From assembly GCA_963702565.1 (NCBI GenBank), contig CAVPDE010000022.1, positions 1-64,000 on the forward strand: 64,000 bases of DNA. The letters are read 5' to 3'. Positions 27,451-36,292 of this stretch are shown here, piece after piece. The position numbers and the translations under genes were made by a program. Source of the DNA: CAVPDE01 sp963702565. Its GTDB lineage: Bacteria; Desulfobacterota; DSM-4660; Desulfatiglandales; HGW-15. Within the stretch, counting starts at the first letter, position 1. Each line of letters begins with the position of its first letter. The notes beneath the pieces were generated by a model that did no database searches, had not been told where the DNA came from, and saw only the letters and a program-made list of their open reading frames with translations.

Positions 27451-27546
27451 GCAGAATATCGAATAACGAATGTCGAATATCGAAGGAGGGATTGAAGACC
27501 TTAAACCTCATTATTCGAAATTCCTTATTCGGCATTCGATATTCTG
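27451..27546. repeat. Palindromic CGAATATCGAATAACGAAT-type repeat
   Basis: The left arm (about 27451-27485) and right arm (about 27513-27546) are imperfect inverted copies of CAGAATATCGAAT followed by CGAATA-like words, with a 25-nt loop. It lies between phoU and a convergent membrane-protein gene. The last residues of that gene (RISNAE) are encoded by the right arm, so the repeat has replaced or extended its C-terminus. It can also act as a bidirectional terminator. Confidence 0.55.
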
Positions 27547-28742
27547 TTTTTCCCGCTGCTCCCGAGGAGCATCTCCGCTACGACGCTGCATTCCAATCCG
27601 AAGGGAAGATAGCCCGCGTACCCCAGGAGAGGCATCTCGAAGACGTGAAAGCGCTGGACAAAAGGGACGTGGTAGACCCACTTGGCCAGGCTGTAGAAGT
27701 TCCACATTTCCCAGAACACACCGCAAAGGAGAGCTGCCAGGGCGGAAGCCAGGACAAAGCGCCAGTCGCCGACCCTCAGAGGCGAGAAAATGTGGGTTTC
27801 CTTGAGAAGGACCTGCAGAGAGACCAGGATGAGAAGAGGAGAGACCCAGAGAAGGGCAAAGAGGTGATTCGGGTAAACTCCAAGCAAGAAAAGGCCGGTT
27901 CCTGAGGCTGAGAGGACTGCCGCGGCAAAGAGGCGGGGAAAGGAGATCCGCACAGGAAAGAAGTGCTGATACGCTCCGTTCCACCAAGAAAAGGAAACAA
28001 GCCACTCTCTTGTCGTTGCAATAGAGGGAAGCACGGTTGAGAAGGAAAGAGTGGCGAAGAGGGAATATTCCGCAGGAGCAAAATCGGCACCCGTGTAGGA
28101 CCAGTTTTGAACAAAGCGGTTCAGGTATTCAAAGAACCACCAGAACCCGGCGCTCGCAGGAAACAGGAGCAGAAAGGACAAAGGCCGCCGCAGGAACAGG
28201 CAGGTTCCAGTTCGCCGGTACGTGAACCCGTTTACCGTGAGGATGTAGGCGATCCAAAGAGGAGTGAAGGTATGGGCCTGATATTGGGAAAACCAGGGGA
28301 AGCGGTTCCACGCAAGAACCCAGGATGCAAGACCCAGAACCAGCCCGCACCAGCCCCACCATGGGAAACGAGCCCTCAAATCAGGCCGCGGCTTGGGGCC
28401 TAGGTCCTTCGCACGGAATAGGGTCCCGAAGGAGGGAGAGGGTTCAGGGGGTCGCCCTGAGCGGAGCCCAGCGGAGTCAAAGGGAGAAGACGCAGGTGCC
28501 GAGGGCTTTTCGCGTGGAACCCCATGGCGAAGTGCACGTACAAGGAAAGGACTCAAGGTAAGCACGATGAAAAGGCAGTAGGCGATGAAAGCAATCCATG
28601 AAAAGGGAGCGTGTTCAATGCAAAGGGTGCGAGGAGGGAACTCAAAGTAGCGAGATAGGGGCGCTTCCGCTACGAGGACTCCGGCCAGAGGAAGTCCCAG
28701 CAGCATGGCGGCAAGAACGGAAGCTTTCAGGATTCCTTTCAT
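27525..28742 (-). CDS. Multi-spanning membrane protein of unknown function
   Basis: The 405-residue protein has about nine to ten hydrophobic segments. The start at 28742 follows AGGAAAAG. After the second helix comes a roughly 50-residue hydrophilic, Pro/Ser-rich stretch (PSAPASSPFDSAG and neighbours). The C-terminal half is rich in aromatic residues (FWWFFEYLNRFVQNW, GVFWEMWNFYSLAKW), with conserved-looking acidic residues within or near helices, suggesting an enzyme or carrier. I do not recognise the family. The hydrophilic stretch is encoded by an interspersed-repeat-like sequence and the C-terminus by a palindromic repeat, both unusual inside a gene. Confidence 0.75.
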   Translation of the reverse strand: MKGILKASVLAAMLLGLPLAGVLVAEAPLSRYFEFPPRTLCIEHAPFSWIAFIAYCLFIVLTLSPFLVRALRHGVPREKPSAPASSPFDSAGLRSGRPPEPSPSFGTLFRAKDLGPKPRPDLRARFPWWGWCGLVLGLASWVLAWNRFPWFSQYQAHTFTPLWIAYILTVNGFTYRRTGTCLFLRRPLSFLLLFPASAGFWWFFEYLNRFVQNWSYTGADFAPAEYSLFATLSFSTVLPSIATTREWLVSFSWWNGAYQHFFPVRISFPRLFAAAVLSASGTGLFLLGVYPNHLFALLWVSPLLILVSLQVLLKETHIFSPLRVGDWRFVLASALAALLCGVFWEMWNFYSLAKWVYHVPFVQRFHVFEMPLLGYAGYLPFGLECSVVAEMLLGSSGKNRISNAE

Positions 28743-28909
28743 TATCTTTTCCTGCACGAGCTGAGCCAGTATAAGCGATATCTCTGCAGCGGGCAAAGAA
28801 GTTTGAAGAACCGGCCCAGGTTTCTATTTTGCTGGAAATTTGAGATTGAATCAGAGAGAATCAGTGCCTTCCCATTTCATTAAGAAATCAACGAGAGCAG
28901 GAGAGGGAT

Positions 28910-29086
28910 ATGCCGACGATCATGCCGGAAGGAGAAAGGGTGAGGCAGGCGGTAAAATTCATTTCCGCGGAGCGGATGGAAGACGAGAAGAAGTCCCTCC
29001 GTAAGCTGATTCAGGAGGCTTCTCTCAAGTTCAACCTGTCTCCGAAAGAGGAGCAGGACCTGGTCAACTTCTACAGAGACAAATGA
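28910..29086 (+). CDS. Small helical protein, 58 residues
   Basis: An ATG at 28910 behind AGGAGAGGG opens a 58-codon frame: MPTIMPEGERVRQAVK, then a highly charged helical stretch (ERMEDEKKSLRKLIQEAS), ending DLVNFYRDK. It is predicted to be soluble and helical, without cysteines or a signal peptide. The good ribosome site, codon pattern and position in an otherwise empty gap between two minus-strand genes support it as real. I recognise no family. It could be a small regulatory or adaptor protein. Confidence 0.65.
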   Translation: MPTIMPEGERVRQAVKFISAERMEDEKKSLRKLIQEASLKFNLSPKEEQDLVNFYRDK

Positions 29087-29147
29087 GGCCCGAAGAAGAA
29101 AGTGACCAAGATGTGCGGCTTGTTTCTGAGCGTTCTTGAGAAACTTG

Positions 29148-29384
29148 CTAATGGACGTCTAGGCTGTCGGTCTTTTTCAAGGTTTGAAGCAGGGAGCGGG
29201 CCACTCGAAAGAGAATCCAGAGAACCGCCAGAATGCACAGACTCCCTGCGAGCACAGGCATCCATGAGCCTTCCTCATCCGTGTGCTGAAGTCCCACTGA
29301 AATGGAGACCACCCCCAGGAACACCAGATAGGCCGACACCAGGGCGGAGAAAACCAGAAGAACCCAGAGAAAAGGGTTTTTCAT
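29148..29384 (-). CDS. Small two-helix membrane protein downstream of dnaA
   Basis: This 78-residue protein has two hydrophobic helices (FLWVLLVFSALVSAYLVFLG and VLAGSLCILAVLWILF) joined by an acidic loop, with a charged C-terminus. It starts 3 nt after the dnaA stop on the same strand, so it is probably co-transcribed. The ribosome site is weak. I recognise no family. Confidence 0.6.
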   Translation of the reverse strand: MKNPFLWVLLVFSALVSAYLVFLGVVSISVGLQHTDEEGSWMPVLAGSLCILAVLWILFRVARSLLQTLKKTDSLDVH

Positions 29385-29387
29385 AGA

Positions 29388-30734
29388 TCACTTTTTCATT
29401 TCTTTGAGTTTGGTGCTGAGAAACTCTATCTGGTTTTTGACGCGCTTGTCCATCTTCATTTTGTGTTCAATGACCTCAGAGGCGTAGAGGACGGTCGAGT
29501 GGTTTCGACTCAGAGACCGGCCGATTTCTTCTACGGTTCTGTCCGTGTGTTGCCGGCAAAGGTAGACGTAGACGTTTCGCGGGTAGGCGTGGATCTTCTT
29601 TCTGGATTTGGAGGACAGCAAGGCCGGATCGATCTTGAAATACTGACACACCATGGCCTTCACGTCTTCCAGGGTCAGAAGTTTTTGCGAGGGCATGTGG
29701 CACAGGAGGATTTCTTTTGCCAGGTCCGGATCTATTATGGCTTTCATGAGATCGGCCTTTGCCTTCAAGCATCGGAGAGCGCTTTCCATCTGGCGAACAT
29801 CTCCGGTGAGGTCTTTGGCCAGGAGATGAAAGATCTCGTGGGAAAGAGCTAGCCCGTTTTCTGAGGATTTCCTTTCAATGATTTTGACCCGGGTCTCATA
29901 GTCCGGTGTATCCAGAGTGGTGATAATTCCGGAGGTCAGCCGCGAGGCCAGTTCCCTGTTCAAATGGGGGATGTCCTTGGGGAGAAGGGAGCTCGTGAAA
30001 ATAATCCTCTTGCGATCATTGGCCAGGGCATCCAGCGTGTATCCCAGTTCAAGCTGAGTCTTTTCTTTGCCGCTCAGAAAATGGATCTCTTCCAGGAGCA
30101 GCACATCGCAGGATCGTCGGTACTTGTTCTTGAATTCATCGATCCGGTGGTTCTTGAGGGCAAAGATCATTTCGTTCACAAAGTCTTCGGCGGTGATGTA
30201 GATCACTTTGAGTCGGGGGTTGCTTTCCAGGAGCGCGTGAGCCGTGGCCTGAGAAAGGTGACTTTTGCCAAGACCGGTTTTTGCTACGATGAACAGGGAG
30301 GAGCAGGGGAACTGGCCTTCTATGGCCAGAGCCTTGGAAGCCGCATAGGCAAACTCATTGCATCTTCCCACCACGAATCGATCAAAGGTGAAGTCCTGGT
30401 TGAGCGCCCTGGGCCCGCCATTTTCGTTGCTCGGGATGTTGGGCAGAGTGAGCTGCCTGGGATCCTCGACAAGAGCAGGAGGCGGAGCGGACGAAGGGCT
30501 CACCACTCTCAGGGCCAGCTTACAATTCTTTTCTCCCATCCGGTCGAGGTTTTCCTGGAAGAGAGGAATGTAATTCTCCGTGACCCAGTTGAGGGAGAAC
30601 TTGTTGGGACATCCCAGAACGAGGGCGTCGTCGCTCTGCTCCAGAAGGGTGAGAGGATTGATCCACAAAGAGAAGCTTTTCTCCGGAATGACCCCTCTGA
30701 TCTGGTCCTTGATCTCTTCCCAAATAGTCGTCAT
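29388..30734 (-). CDS. dnaA: Chromosomal replication initiator DnaA
   Basis: The 448-residue protein has an N-terminal domain I (IWEEIKDQIRGVIPEKSFSLW), a short linker, an AAA+ domain with Walker A AKTGLGKSHL at about 151-160 and Walker B LLLEEIHFL near 212-220, and a C-terminal helix-turn-helix for DnaA-box binding (TVEEIGRSLSRNHSTVLYA). The Walker B pair Glu-Glu replaces the usual Asp-Asp, a variant I associate with desulfo-type DnaA proteins. The start at 30734 follows GAGG; the longer frame is unlikely. No dnaN or rpmH is beside it, but parS-parAB lies about 2 kb away. Confidence 0.92.
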   Translation of the reverse strand: MTTIWEEIKDQIRGVIPEKSFSLWINPLTLLEQSDDALVLGCPNKFSLNWVTENYIPLFQENLDRMGEKNCKLALRVVSPSSAPPPALVEDPRQLTLPNIPSNENGGPRALNQDFTFDRFVVGRCNEFAYAASKALAIEGQFPCSSLFIVAKTGLGKSHLSQATAHALLESNPRLKVIYITAEDFVNEMIFALKNHRIDEFKNKYRRSCDVLLLEEIHFLSGKEKTQLELGYTLDALANDRKRIIFTSSLLPKDIPHLNRELASRLTSGIITTLDTPDYETRVKIIERKSSENGLALSHEIFHLLAKDLTGDVRQMESALRCLKAKADLMKAIIDPDLAKEILLCHMPSQKLLTLEDVKAMVCQYFKIDPALLSSKSRKKIHAYPRNVYVYLCRQHTDRTVEEIGRSLSRNHSTVLYASEVIEHKMKMDKRVKNQIEFLSTKLKEMKK

Positions 30735-31247
30735 CGCCGCCTCAGGAATAAAAAAAGAAAGCATGAAGTCATAGAATGCTTCCACGTTCGTGTGCCTTCT
30801 ATCGAACCCCCCAAAGGCTGTCAAAGGTAATGAGTCGGGAGAGCAAGTTAGCCGCTCAGGTTTTATCGACAGGATATAACCGGCTGAAATCGCTAATTGA
30901 AATTTTATTCGGCCGGTAACTGCAAGGGGAGTGCGAAAAAGAGGTGTGCCTGGAATTTGCTTTTGATATCAGAAGGTTTGACCTTAATGAGATGAAGTGT
31001 ATAAATGTATCCACAAATCTCAATCTTCAGTTTTCTCGTCCTTACGCTTTTTTTCTTTCGTTTTTGATTCTACCCATTAGATTTTTTCTTTTATTCCCAC
31101 CGCACTTTTTACGAATCCTTATGGAGCAAGGGTCTCCAAGTCGCCGAGGTCTGATGCCATAGAGAAAGAAAAAAATCTCCTTGTTCTGGTCTACCAACGC
31201 AGCTATGATTCATGCTTACGCTAAGCCATCTTTTCGAGAAGGACGAC
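30735..31247. other. Gap between dnaA and ddl, candidate origin region
   Basis: No gene is visible. GTATCCACA at 31007-31015 matches the DnaA box TTATCCACA at 8 of 9 positions. A weaker inverted match (TTATACACT on the minus strand) lies just beside it at 30996-31004. A long T-rich tract follows at about 31020-31110, suitable for strand opening. Two boxes are few for an origin, so this is only a candidate. The divergent promoters of dnaA and ddl must also lie here. Confidence 0.35.
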
Positions 31248-32192
31248 GTGCACGTGAAACGGTTAAAGGTAGCACTGATTGCAGGCGGTATCTCCGGGGA
31301 ACGGGAAATTTCCATGAAAAGCGGAGATGCGGTGGAGAAAGCGCTTGATCCGAAGAAGTATGAGGTGAAGCGCTACGATCCGCGTGACGATCTCGATTTG
31401 CTTTTAAAGAACAGTGGAAACACTGATCTGGCTTTGATCTTGCTCCATGGCAGGTATGGAGAGGACGGGTCCATGCAAGGACTGCTGGACCTGCTGGGCA
31501 TCCCTTACGTCGGCTCCGGAATACTCGGCAGTGCGATGGCCATGAACAAGCGAATTGCAAAGAGCCTATTCAGGACAGAGGGGCTTCTCGTGGCCGAGGA
31601 TGTTCTTCTTTACAAGGGGGAGCCCTATTCCCTGGATCAGATTCTTGAGCGCCTCGGTGCTTCTACGGTGGTGAAACCAGCCTCAGAGGGTTCGAGTATC
31701 GGAGTCACGATTTGTCACTCCAAGGAGGAGTTGCTCAAAGGAATCGAGGCCGCCTTTCACCATGATCGGGAAATCCTGGTGGAGCGTTTCCTCAACGGCA
31801 AGGAGTTAACCTGCTGTGTCCTTGGAAACAAATCGCTCGAGGCTCTCCCTGTTATCGAAATTGTCCCCAACCCGAAATATACCTTTTTTGATTACCAGGC
31901 CAAGTACACTCCAGGGGCCACGAGTGAAATCTGCCCTGCAAGGATTTCTCGGGCTCAAACCGAAGAGGTCCAGTCTTGCGCCGTGCGAGCTCACAAAGCG
32001 CTGGAGTGCAGGGATTGGAGCCGAACGGACTTGATTCTTTGTGAGGACAAAGTGTATGTGCTCGAAACGAACACCATTCCGGGAATGACGGAGACGAGCC
32101 TTGTCCCTCTTGCTGCCAGAACAGCGGGGATGGCTTTTCCCCAGTTCGTGGACCGGTTGATCGCGCTTTGCATTGAGCGCAGAAGGAGTTGA
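31248..32192 (+). CDS. ddl: D-alanine--D-alanine ligase
   Basis: This ATP-grasp enzyme joins two D-alanines for peptidoglycan precursors. Motifs include the N-terminal VALIAGGISGEREIS, HGRYGEDGSMQGLLDLLGIP, the ATP-grasp segment VVKPASEGSSIGV, metal and substrate residues in YVLETNTIPGMTETS, and LVERFLNGKELTC. I place the start at GTG 31248, which follows GAGAAGGA; an ATG at 31212 without a ribosome site would add 12 residues. Size (314 residues) is normal. The gene stands alone between dnaA and parS-parAB. The glutamate of the family's EIVP/EVRP region is present as VIEIVPN. Confidence 0.9.
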   Translation: MHVKRLKVALIAGGISGEREISMKSGDAVEKALDPKKYEVKRYDPRDDLDLLLKNSGNTDLALILLHGRYGEDGSMQGLLDLLGIPYVGSGILGSAMAMNKRIAKSLFRTEGLLVAEDVLLYKGEPYSLDQILERLGASTVVKPASEGSSIGVTICHSKEELLKGIEAAFHHDREILVERFLNGKELTCCVLGNKSLEALPVIEIVPNPKYTFFDYQAKYTPGATSEICPARISRAQTEEVQSCAVRAHKALECRDWSRTDLILCEDKVYVLETNTIPGMTETSLVPLAARTAGMAFPQFVDRLIALCIERRRS

Positions 32193-32402
32193 GCCCGGCA
32201 CCTGTGATATATACTGAAAACACTGCCGCTTCAATGCATAATTAATTGAAATTATTAGATATTATTTATATTGTTGGTTTTCAGCTTTAGTGGCTTTAGC
32301 GCGCTTTAGGCATTTCTTCTTGTGCAGCCTGACCAAAAACAAACCTCACCCAGAAATGTCAAAAAAGAAGTGCAACCTACTGATAATAATAACTAAAAAA
32401 CC

Positions 32403-32424
32403 TAATGTTTCACGTGAAACATTA
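32403..32424. promoter_or_regulatory. parS: parS centromere site
   Basis: A 22-bp perfect palindrome contains the core TGTTTCACGTGAAACA (32406-32421), identical to the canonical chromosomal parS bound by ParB/Spo0J. It lies 121 nt upstream of parA. The rest of the 352-nt gap 32193-32544 is AT-rich and carries no gene. parS sites typically cluster near the replication origin. Confidence 0.95.
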
Positions 32425-32544
32425 ATTTGCTTTTCAAGTTTTGCAAATCTGTGATATCTCAAGGGCGCATCACGGTTGCGCATGCATCAGTATCCGTGAG
32501 TTAAGGACTTAGGGTCCAGATTTGAGGGAGATTTCGAAAGATCA

Positions 32545-33327
32545 ATGGGATCCATTGTTTCCATCGCGAATCAAAAAGGCGGAGTAGGAAAGACGACCAC
32601 GGCCGTGAATCTTTCTGCGTCCGTAGCCGTGGCAGAGAAAACCTGCCTCCTGGTGGACTGCGACCCTCAGGGCAATGCCACGACCGGCCTGGGTATCGAG
32701 CGGAGCTCCCTTGAAAAAGGGCTTTATGAGTTCATCCTCGGTTCTGCGACGGACACGGAAGTGGTTCTTCCTACAGGGCTTTCAGGATTGCATCTGATTG
32801 GGGCCAATGGGAATCTCATTGGTGCGGAGGTCGAGATGACGTCGGCCGAGGAACGGGAGTTTCGACTGAAAAAGCGGCTTGATCCTCTTAGGGAACGCTA
32901 CGACTACATCTTCCTCGACTGCCCGCCGTCTCTCGGTTTTCTCACCGTCAATGCCTTGACCGCCTCTGACGCCGTGCTGGTCCCGCTCCAGTGCGAATAC
33001 TATGCTCTTGAAGGGTTGACGCAATTGCTCAAGACCGTGAGTGCCGTGAGAAGCAGCCTCAACGGAAACCTGGACCTGGCGGGAATCCTTCTCACTATGT
33101 TTGATTCCAGGAACAATCTCTCCCTTCAGGTGGCCGAAGAAATCAGGCAGCATTTCAAGGAGGCGGTATTTCACACCATTATTCCACGAAACGTCAGACT
33201 CAGTGAAGCCCCAAGCTATGGTAAACCGGCCCTTCTTTATGACATCAAGTCGAGCGGCGCGCAAAGCTACCTGGCTCTGGCCAAAGAACTGATCGGTAGA
33301 GGAGTGAGAAATCATGGCCACGCATAA
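32545..33327 (+). CDS. parA: Chromosome-partitioning ATPase ParA (Soj)
   Basis: The 260-residue protein is a chromosomal ParA. It starts MGSIVSIANQKGGVGKTTTA with the deviant Walker A, followed by LLVDCDPQGNATTGLG, Walker B in YIFLDCPPSLG and the C-terminal IPRNVRLSEAPSYGKP signature typical of Soj. It binds nucleoid DNA in its ATP form and moves ParB-parS complexes. It overlaps parB by 14 nt, so the two are translated together. A parS site lies directly upstream. Confidence 0.96.
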   Translation: MGSIVSIANQKGGVGKTTTAVNLSASVAVAEKTCLLVDCDPQGNATTGLGIERSSLEKGLYEFILGSATDTEVVLPTGLSGLHLIGANGNLIGAEVEMTSAEEREFRLKKRLDPLRERYDYIFLDCPPSLGFLTVNALTASDAVLVPLQCEYYALEGLTQLLKTVSAVRSSLNGNLDLAGILLTMFDSRNNLSLQVAEEIRQHFKEAVFHTIIPRNVRLSEAPSYGKPALLYDIKSSGAQSYLALAKELIGRGVRNHGHA

Positions 33328-34159
33328 AGCCTTGGGCAAAGGGCTGTCCGCCCTGATCCCGGAAACAGAGGACTTCGGAACAGGAGCGGTGAGGTTTTTT
33401 CAGTGCCCTATTGAAATGATCGAACCCAACCCCTATCAGCCGAGGCAGACTTTTGAAGGAGAGGAACTGGAAGAACTGGCCGGCTCTGTCAAGGAGCAGG
33501 GAATCCTGACCCCCCTCCTAGTGAGTAAGACAGACAAGGGCTACCGCCTCATTGCAGGCGAGCGCCGCTGGCGGGCCGCTCAGAAGGCCGGGCTCGCCAG
33601 GGTGCCTGTGGTGGTGCGGGAGACGACGCCTGCTCAATCGCTGGAGCTGGCTTTGATTGAAAATATTCACAGGAAGGATCTCAATCCCATAGAAGAAGCC
33701 ATGGCCTTCAGCCGGCTTCTCGAGAATGAAGGGGTGACCCAGGAGTCGCTTGCCGCCCGGCTCGGGAAGGACAGGGCAACTATCGCAAACACGGTCAGGC
33801 TCCTGAAACTGCCGAACTCCATACAGAAAGACGTAATGGAGAACCGCCTTTCCATGGGTCACGCAAGGGTGCTCGCCGGGTTGAAGGATGGTATGGAACA
33901 AAAGGCCATTCGGGATGAAATCATCAAGAAAGACCTTTCCGTGCGGCAGACAGAAGCGCTGGTCAAGAGGAGGAGCCGCTTGGGGTCATCGAGACCGAGG
34001 GTGAGAGGCAAAGATCCGTACTTGCAGTCGCTGGCGGACAGCCTAAAGAATTCTCTCGGAACAAAGGTGGAGATCAAAAAGCGAGGCAAGAAGGGAAGCA
34101 TCTTGATCTATTTTTATTCAGACGAAGAACTGGACCGCCTTCTGGAGATTCTGGGATAG
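33314..34159 (+). CDS. parB: Chromosome-partitioning protein ParB (Spo0J)
   Basis: The 281-residue protein opens with the ParA-activating tail HKALGKGLSALIPE. The CTP-binding N-domain follows, with the motifs NPYQPR and GERRWRAAQKAG and ENIHRKDLNPIEEA. A helix-turn-helix (LAARLGKDRATIANTVRLLKLP) recognises parS, and a C-terminal dimerisation domain ends the protein. It loads on parS, slides as a CTP clamp and works with ParA for origin segregation. Confidence 0.96.
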   Translation: MATHKALGKGLSALIPETEDFGTGAVRFFQCPIEMIEPNPYQPRQTFEGEELEELAGSVKEQGILTPLLVSKTDKGYRLIAGERRWRAAQKAGLARVPVVVRETTPAQSLELALIENIHRKDLNPIEEAMAFSRLLENEGVTQESLAARLGKDRATIANTVRLLKLPNSIQKDVMENRLSMGHARVLAGLKDGMEQKAIRDEIIKKDLSVRQTEALVKRRSRLGSSRPRVRGKDPYLQSLADSLKNSLGTKVEIKKRGKKGSILIYFYSDEELDRLLEILG

Positions 34160-34292
34160 CCACCCAGGGGATTTATCATTTAACATTTTCTTAAAAACAT
34201 AGACTCACTCTCCAATAACCAATGTGAAATGAGCAATGTCCAATGATCAATGATGTCTGTGAGTTGCTTGACGGAACTTGAGAGGACAACCT

Positions 34293-34712
34293 ATGGTGGT
34301 CATGGTTATGGATGGTCAGGGCGGAGGGATTGGGTCGGTTATCATCAAGGCCCTGCGAACCGCTGTTGCAGAAGATCTGGAGATCCTGGCCTTGGGCACG
34401 AACTCGGCGGCCACGGCGCGAATGATGAAAGCCGGGGCAAACCGAGGGGCAACGGGCGAAAATGCCATCGTACAAACATCCCAAAAGGCCGATGTGATCA
34501 TGGGTCCTCTGGCCATTCTCATGCCCCACGCTATGATGGGTGAACTGACCCCGAGAATGGCTGAAGCCGTTTGCGCGAGCAGTGCAGAAAAAATACTGAT
34601 CCCTCTGACCCAGGAGAAAGTCAGGCTCGTCGGCGTCACAGCCGACCCTCTGCCGCACCTGGTGGAGGAGGCGGTGAAAGTTTTGAAACAGATTATCCTT
34701 GTTCCGGCATAG
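34293..34712 (+). CDS. DUF3842 family protein
   Basis: The 139-residue protein starts MVVMVMDGQGGGIGSVI and matches the pattern of the DUF3842 family. It has a glycine-rich N-terminal loop resembling a nucleotide-binding Rossmann start, GANRGATGENAI, and ADVIMGPLAILMPHAMMGELTP. Function is unknown in all members I know of. The start at 34293 follows AGAGGA. The MBL-fold gene begins 9 nt after its stop, so they are co-transcribed. It lies 133 nt after parB. Confidence 0.8.
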   Translation: MVVMVMDGQGGGIGSVIIKALRTAVAEDLEILALGTNSAATARMMKAGANRGATGENAIVQTSQKADVIMGPLAILMPHAMMGELTPRMAEAVCASSAEKILIPLTQEKVRLVGVTADPLPHLVEEAVKVLKQIILVPA

Positions 34713-34721
34713 GAGGATGTC

Positions 34722-35354
34722 ATGACCTGGAAAGACATGGCGAAAAAGATCGTTTGGTTGGGGCACGACTGCTTCAGGGTCGATGCGGGAAAAATCGTTT
34801 ATTTTGACCCCTACCAGATTTCAGGAGGGCCGAGGGCAGACCTCATCCTGGTAAGCCATGATCACTTTGATCATTGCTCACCAGAGGATGTGGCCAAGAT
34901 TCAGCAACCTAAGTCCGTGGTTGTTACAGAAAAGGACTCTGCAAAGAAGCTCAAAGGCGATGTGAGGGTCGTGAAACCGGGAGATGTCCTTGATGTTGGA
35001 GGCGTCAGAGTCGAGGCAGTCCCGTCCTATAACGTGGACAAAAGTTTCCATCCCAAGAAGAACGGTTGGCTCGGCTTTATCGTGGAGATGGAAGGGGTCA
35101 GAATCTACCACGCAGGCGACACGGATTTCATTCCGGAAATGAAAGAATTTCAAGTAGATATAGCAATGATCCCTGTGTCGGGGACCTATGTCATGACCGC
35201 GGACCAAGCCCTCAAGGCAACCCTTGCCATGAAGCCGAAGCTGGCAATTCCAATGCACTACGGTGCCATTGTGGGCAATGACGAAGATGCGCAGAAGTTC
35301 AAGAAAGGTCTGGAGGGAAAAGTAGAGGTTCTTGTCCTTAATAAAGGCCAATGA
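34722..35354 (+). CDS. MBL-fold metal-dependent hydrolase (UPF0173/UlaG-like)
   Basis: The 210-residue protein carries the metallo-beta-lactamase motif SHDHFDH, preceded by LGHDCFRVD, with further metal ligands in YHAGDT and the final IPMHYG. This spacing fits the UlaG/UPF0173 group of small metal-dependent hydrolases, whose substrates are mostly unknown. The start follows AGGAGG. It is encoded 9 nt after the DUF3842 gene. Confidence 0.88.
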   Translation: MTWKDMAKKIVWLGHDCFRVDAGKIVYFDPYQISGGPRADLILVSHDHFDHCSPEDVAKIQQPKSVVVTEKDSAKKLKGDVRVVKPGDVLDVGGVRVEAVPSYNVDKSFHPKKNGWLGFIVEMEGVRIYHAGDTDFIPEMKEFQVDIAMIPVSGTYVMTADQALKATLAMKPKLAIPMHYGAIVGNDEDAQKFKKGLEGKVEVLVLNKGQ

Positions 35355-35440
35355 ATCCAAATATTTATATTTAATCATATAAACATTAAATATATTTATA
35401 TTTAATTTTGTGCTTTTATAATTCAAAGTTACATAATATA
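35355..35440. repeat. AT-rich convergent gap with a TATTTATATTTAAT direct repeat
   Basis: This 86-nt stretch between two convergent genes is almost entirely A and T and contains the word TATTTATATTTAAT twice, together with its inverted form. It can form weak hairpins on both strands and probably serves as a bidirectional termination region. Confidence 0.35.
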
Positions 35441-36292
35441 TTAACTGATTTCCATGGAATTCCCTCTTAGCATCTCCGGGAGATTGAGATAATACTCCCC
35501 CTCTTTTTTCTTGCCTCTCCTCATGCACCCGTTCCCGTAAACCCGGCACTTGAAATGCAACTCCTTTAGGGCCGCTTCGGTTTGTCTCTCGCCGAGGCAG
35601 CCGCTGCCAAGGAGTCTTGCGATCGCTCTGATCCTGTATCGATCCATTCCCTCGATGCTGCGGGAGAGTTGATCAGGGGATCCTCCTTCCTTGATGACAA
35701 GGGGTTCAGGAATCAGCCAAATGGGGTATTTCCAGGAAATCCTGAGCCAGAGATCATAGTCCTCGCACACGGGAAAGTCCTCGTCAAAGACGCCCACTTC
35801 TTCCAGAAGAGACCGTTTGACAACCGCTGCGGACGGGCTCACGACACAAAGCTTTAAACAAGGTTCAAAAATCTCCCCTGAGGGTTTGAAGTGCTTTTTC
35901 ATTGGGTTCACTCGAACGCCTCTTCTGATCCAGCGCTCCTCTGTCTGGCAAGCCACAGCCTCAGGATGCTCTGAAAAAAAGGAAACCTGCGTGGCCAGTT
36001 TGTCAGGCAGCCAGTAATCATCAGAGTCGAGAAAGGCGATCAGGGGTGAGTCAGACGCTCTAATCCCGGTGTTTCTTGCGGCGGAGACTCCGAGGTTCTT
36101 GGAGTGGGTGATGCACTGAATATGGGGAAGAAATGGCGCAAGAGCCTTGGACGTGGTGTCTTCAGATCCATCATCGATAACGAGGATCTCATAATCCGCA
36201 AAGGTCTGGTAAAGAACGGAAGCAACGGCTCTTGCGATCTTTTGAGCGCGGTTGAAGGTAGGGATAATGACGCTTACCGCAGCCATTGCCAC
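35441..36292 (-). CDS. Family 2 glycosyltransferase
   Basis: The 283-residue protein is a GT-A fold glycosyltransferase. It has SVIIPTFNRAQKI at the N-terminus, VIDDGSEDTT for nucleotide-sugar binding, the metal-binding DSDD in IAFLDSDDYWLP, and a catalytic ED in CEDYDLWLRI. It transfers a sugar to a glycan or lipid acceptor, probably for surface polysaccharide. No transmembrane segment is present. The start overlaps the end of the IspH-UbiA gene by 19 nt, so it is last in a dus-ispH/ubiA-GT operon. The acceptor is unknown; a polyprenyl-linked substrate would fit the neighbour. Confidence 0.9.
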   Translation of the reverse strand: MAMAAVSVIIPTFNRAQKIARAVASVLYQTFADYEILVIDDGSEDTTSKALAPFLPHIQCITHSKNLGVSAARNTGIRASDSPLIAFLDSDDYWLPDKLATQVSFFSEHPEAVACQTEERWIRRGVRVNPMKKHFKPSGEIFEPCLKLCVVSPSAAVVKRSLLEEVGVFDEDFPVCEDYDLWLRISWKYPIWLIPEPLVIKEGGSPDQLSRSIEGMDRYRIRAIARLLGSGCLGERQTEAALKELHFKCRVYGNGCMRRGKKKEGEYYLNLPEMLRGNSMEIS

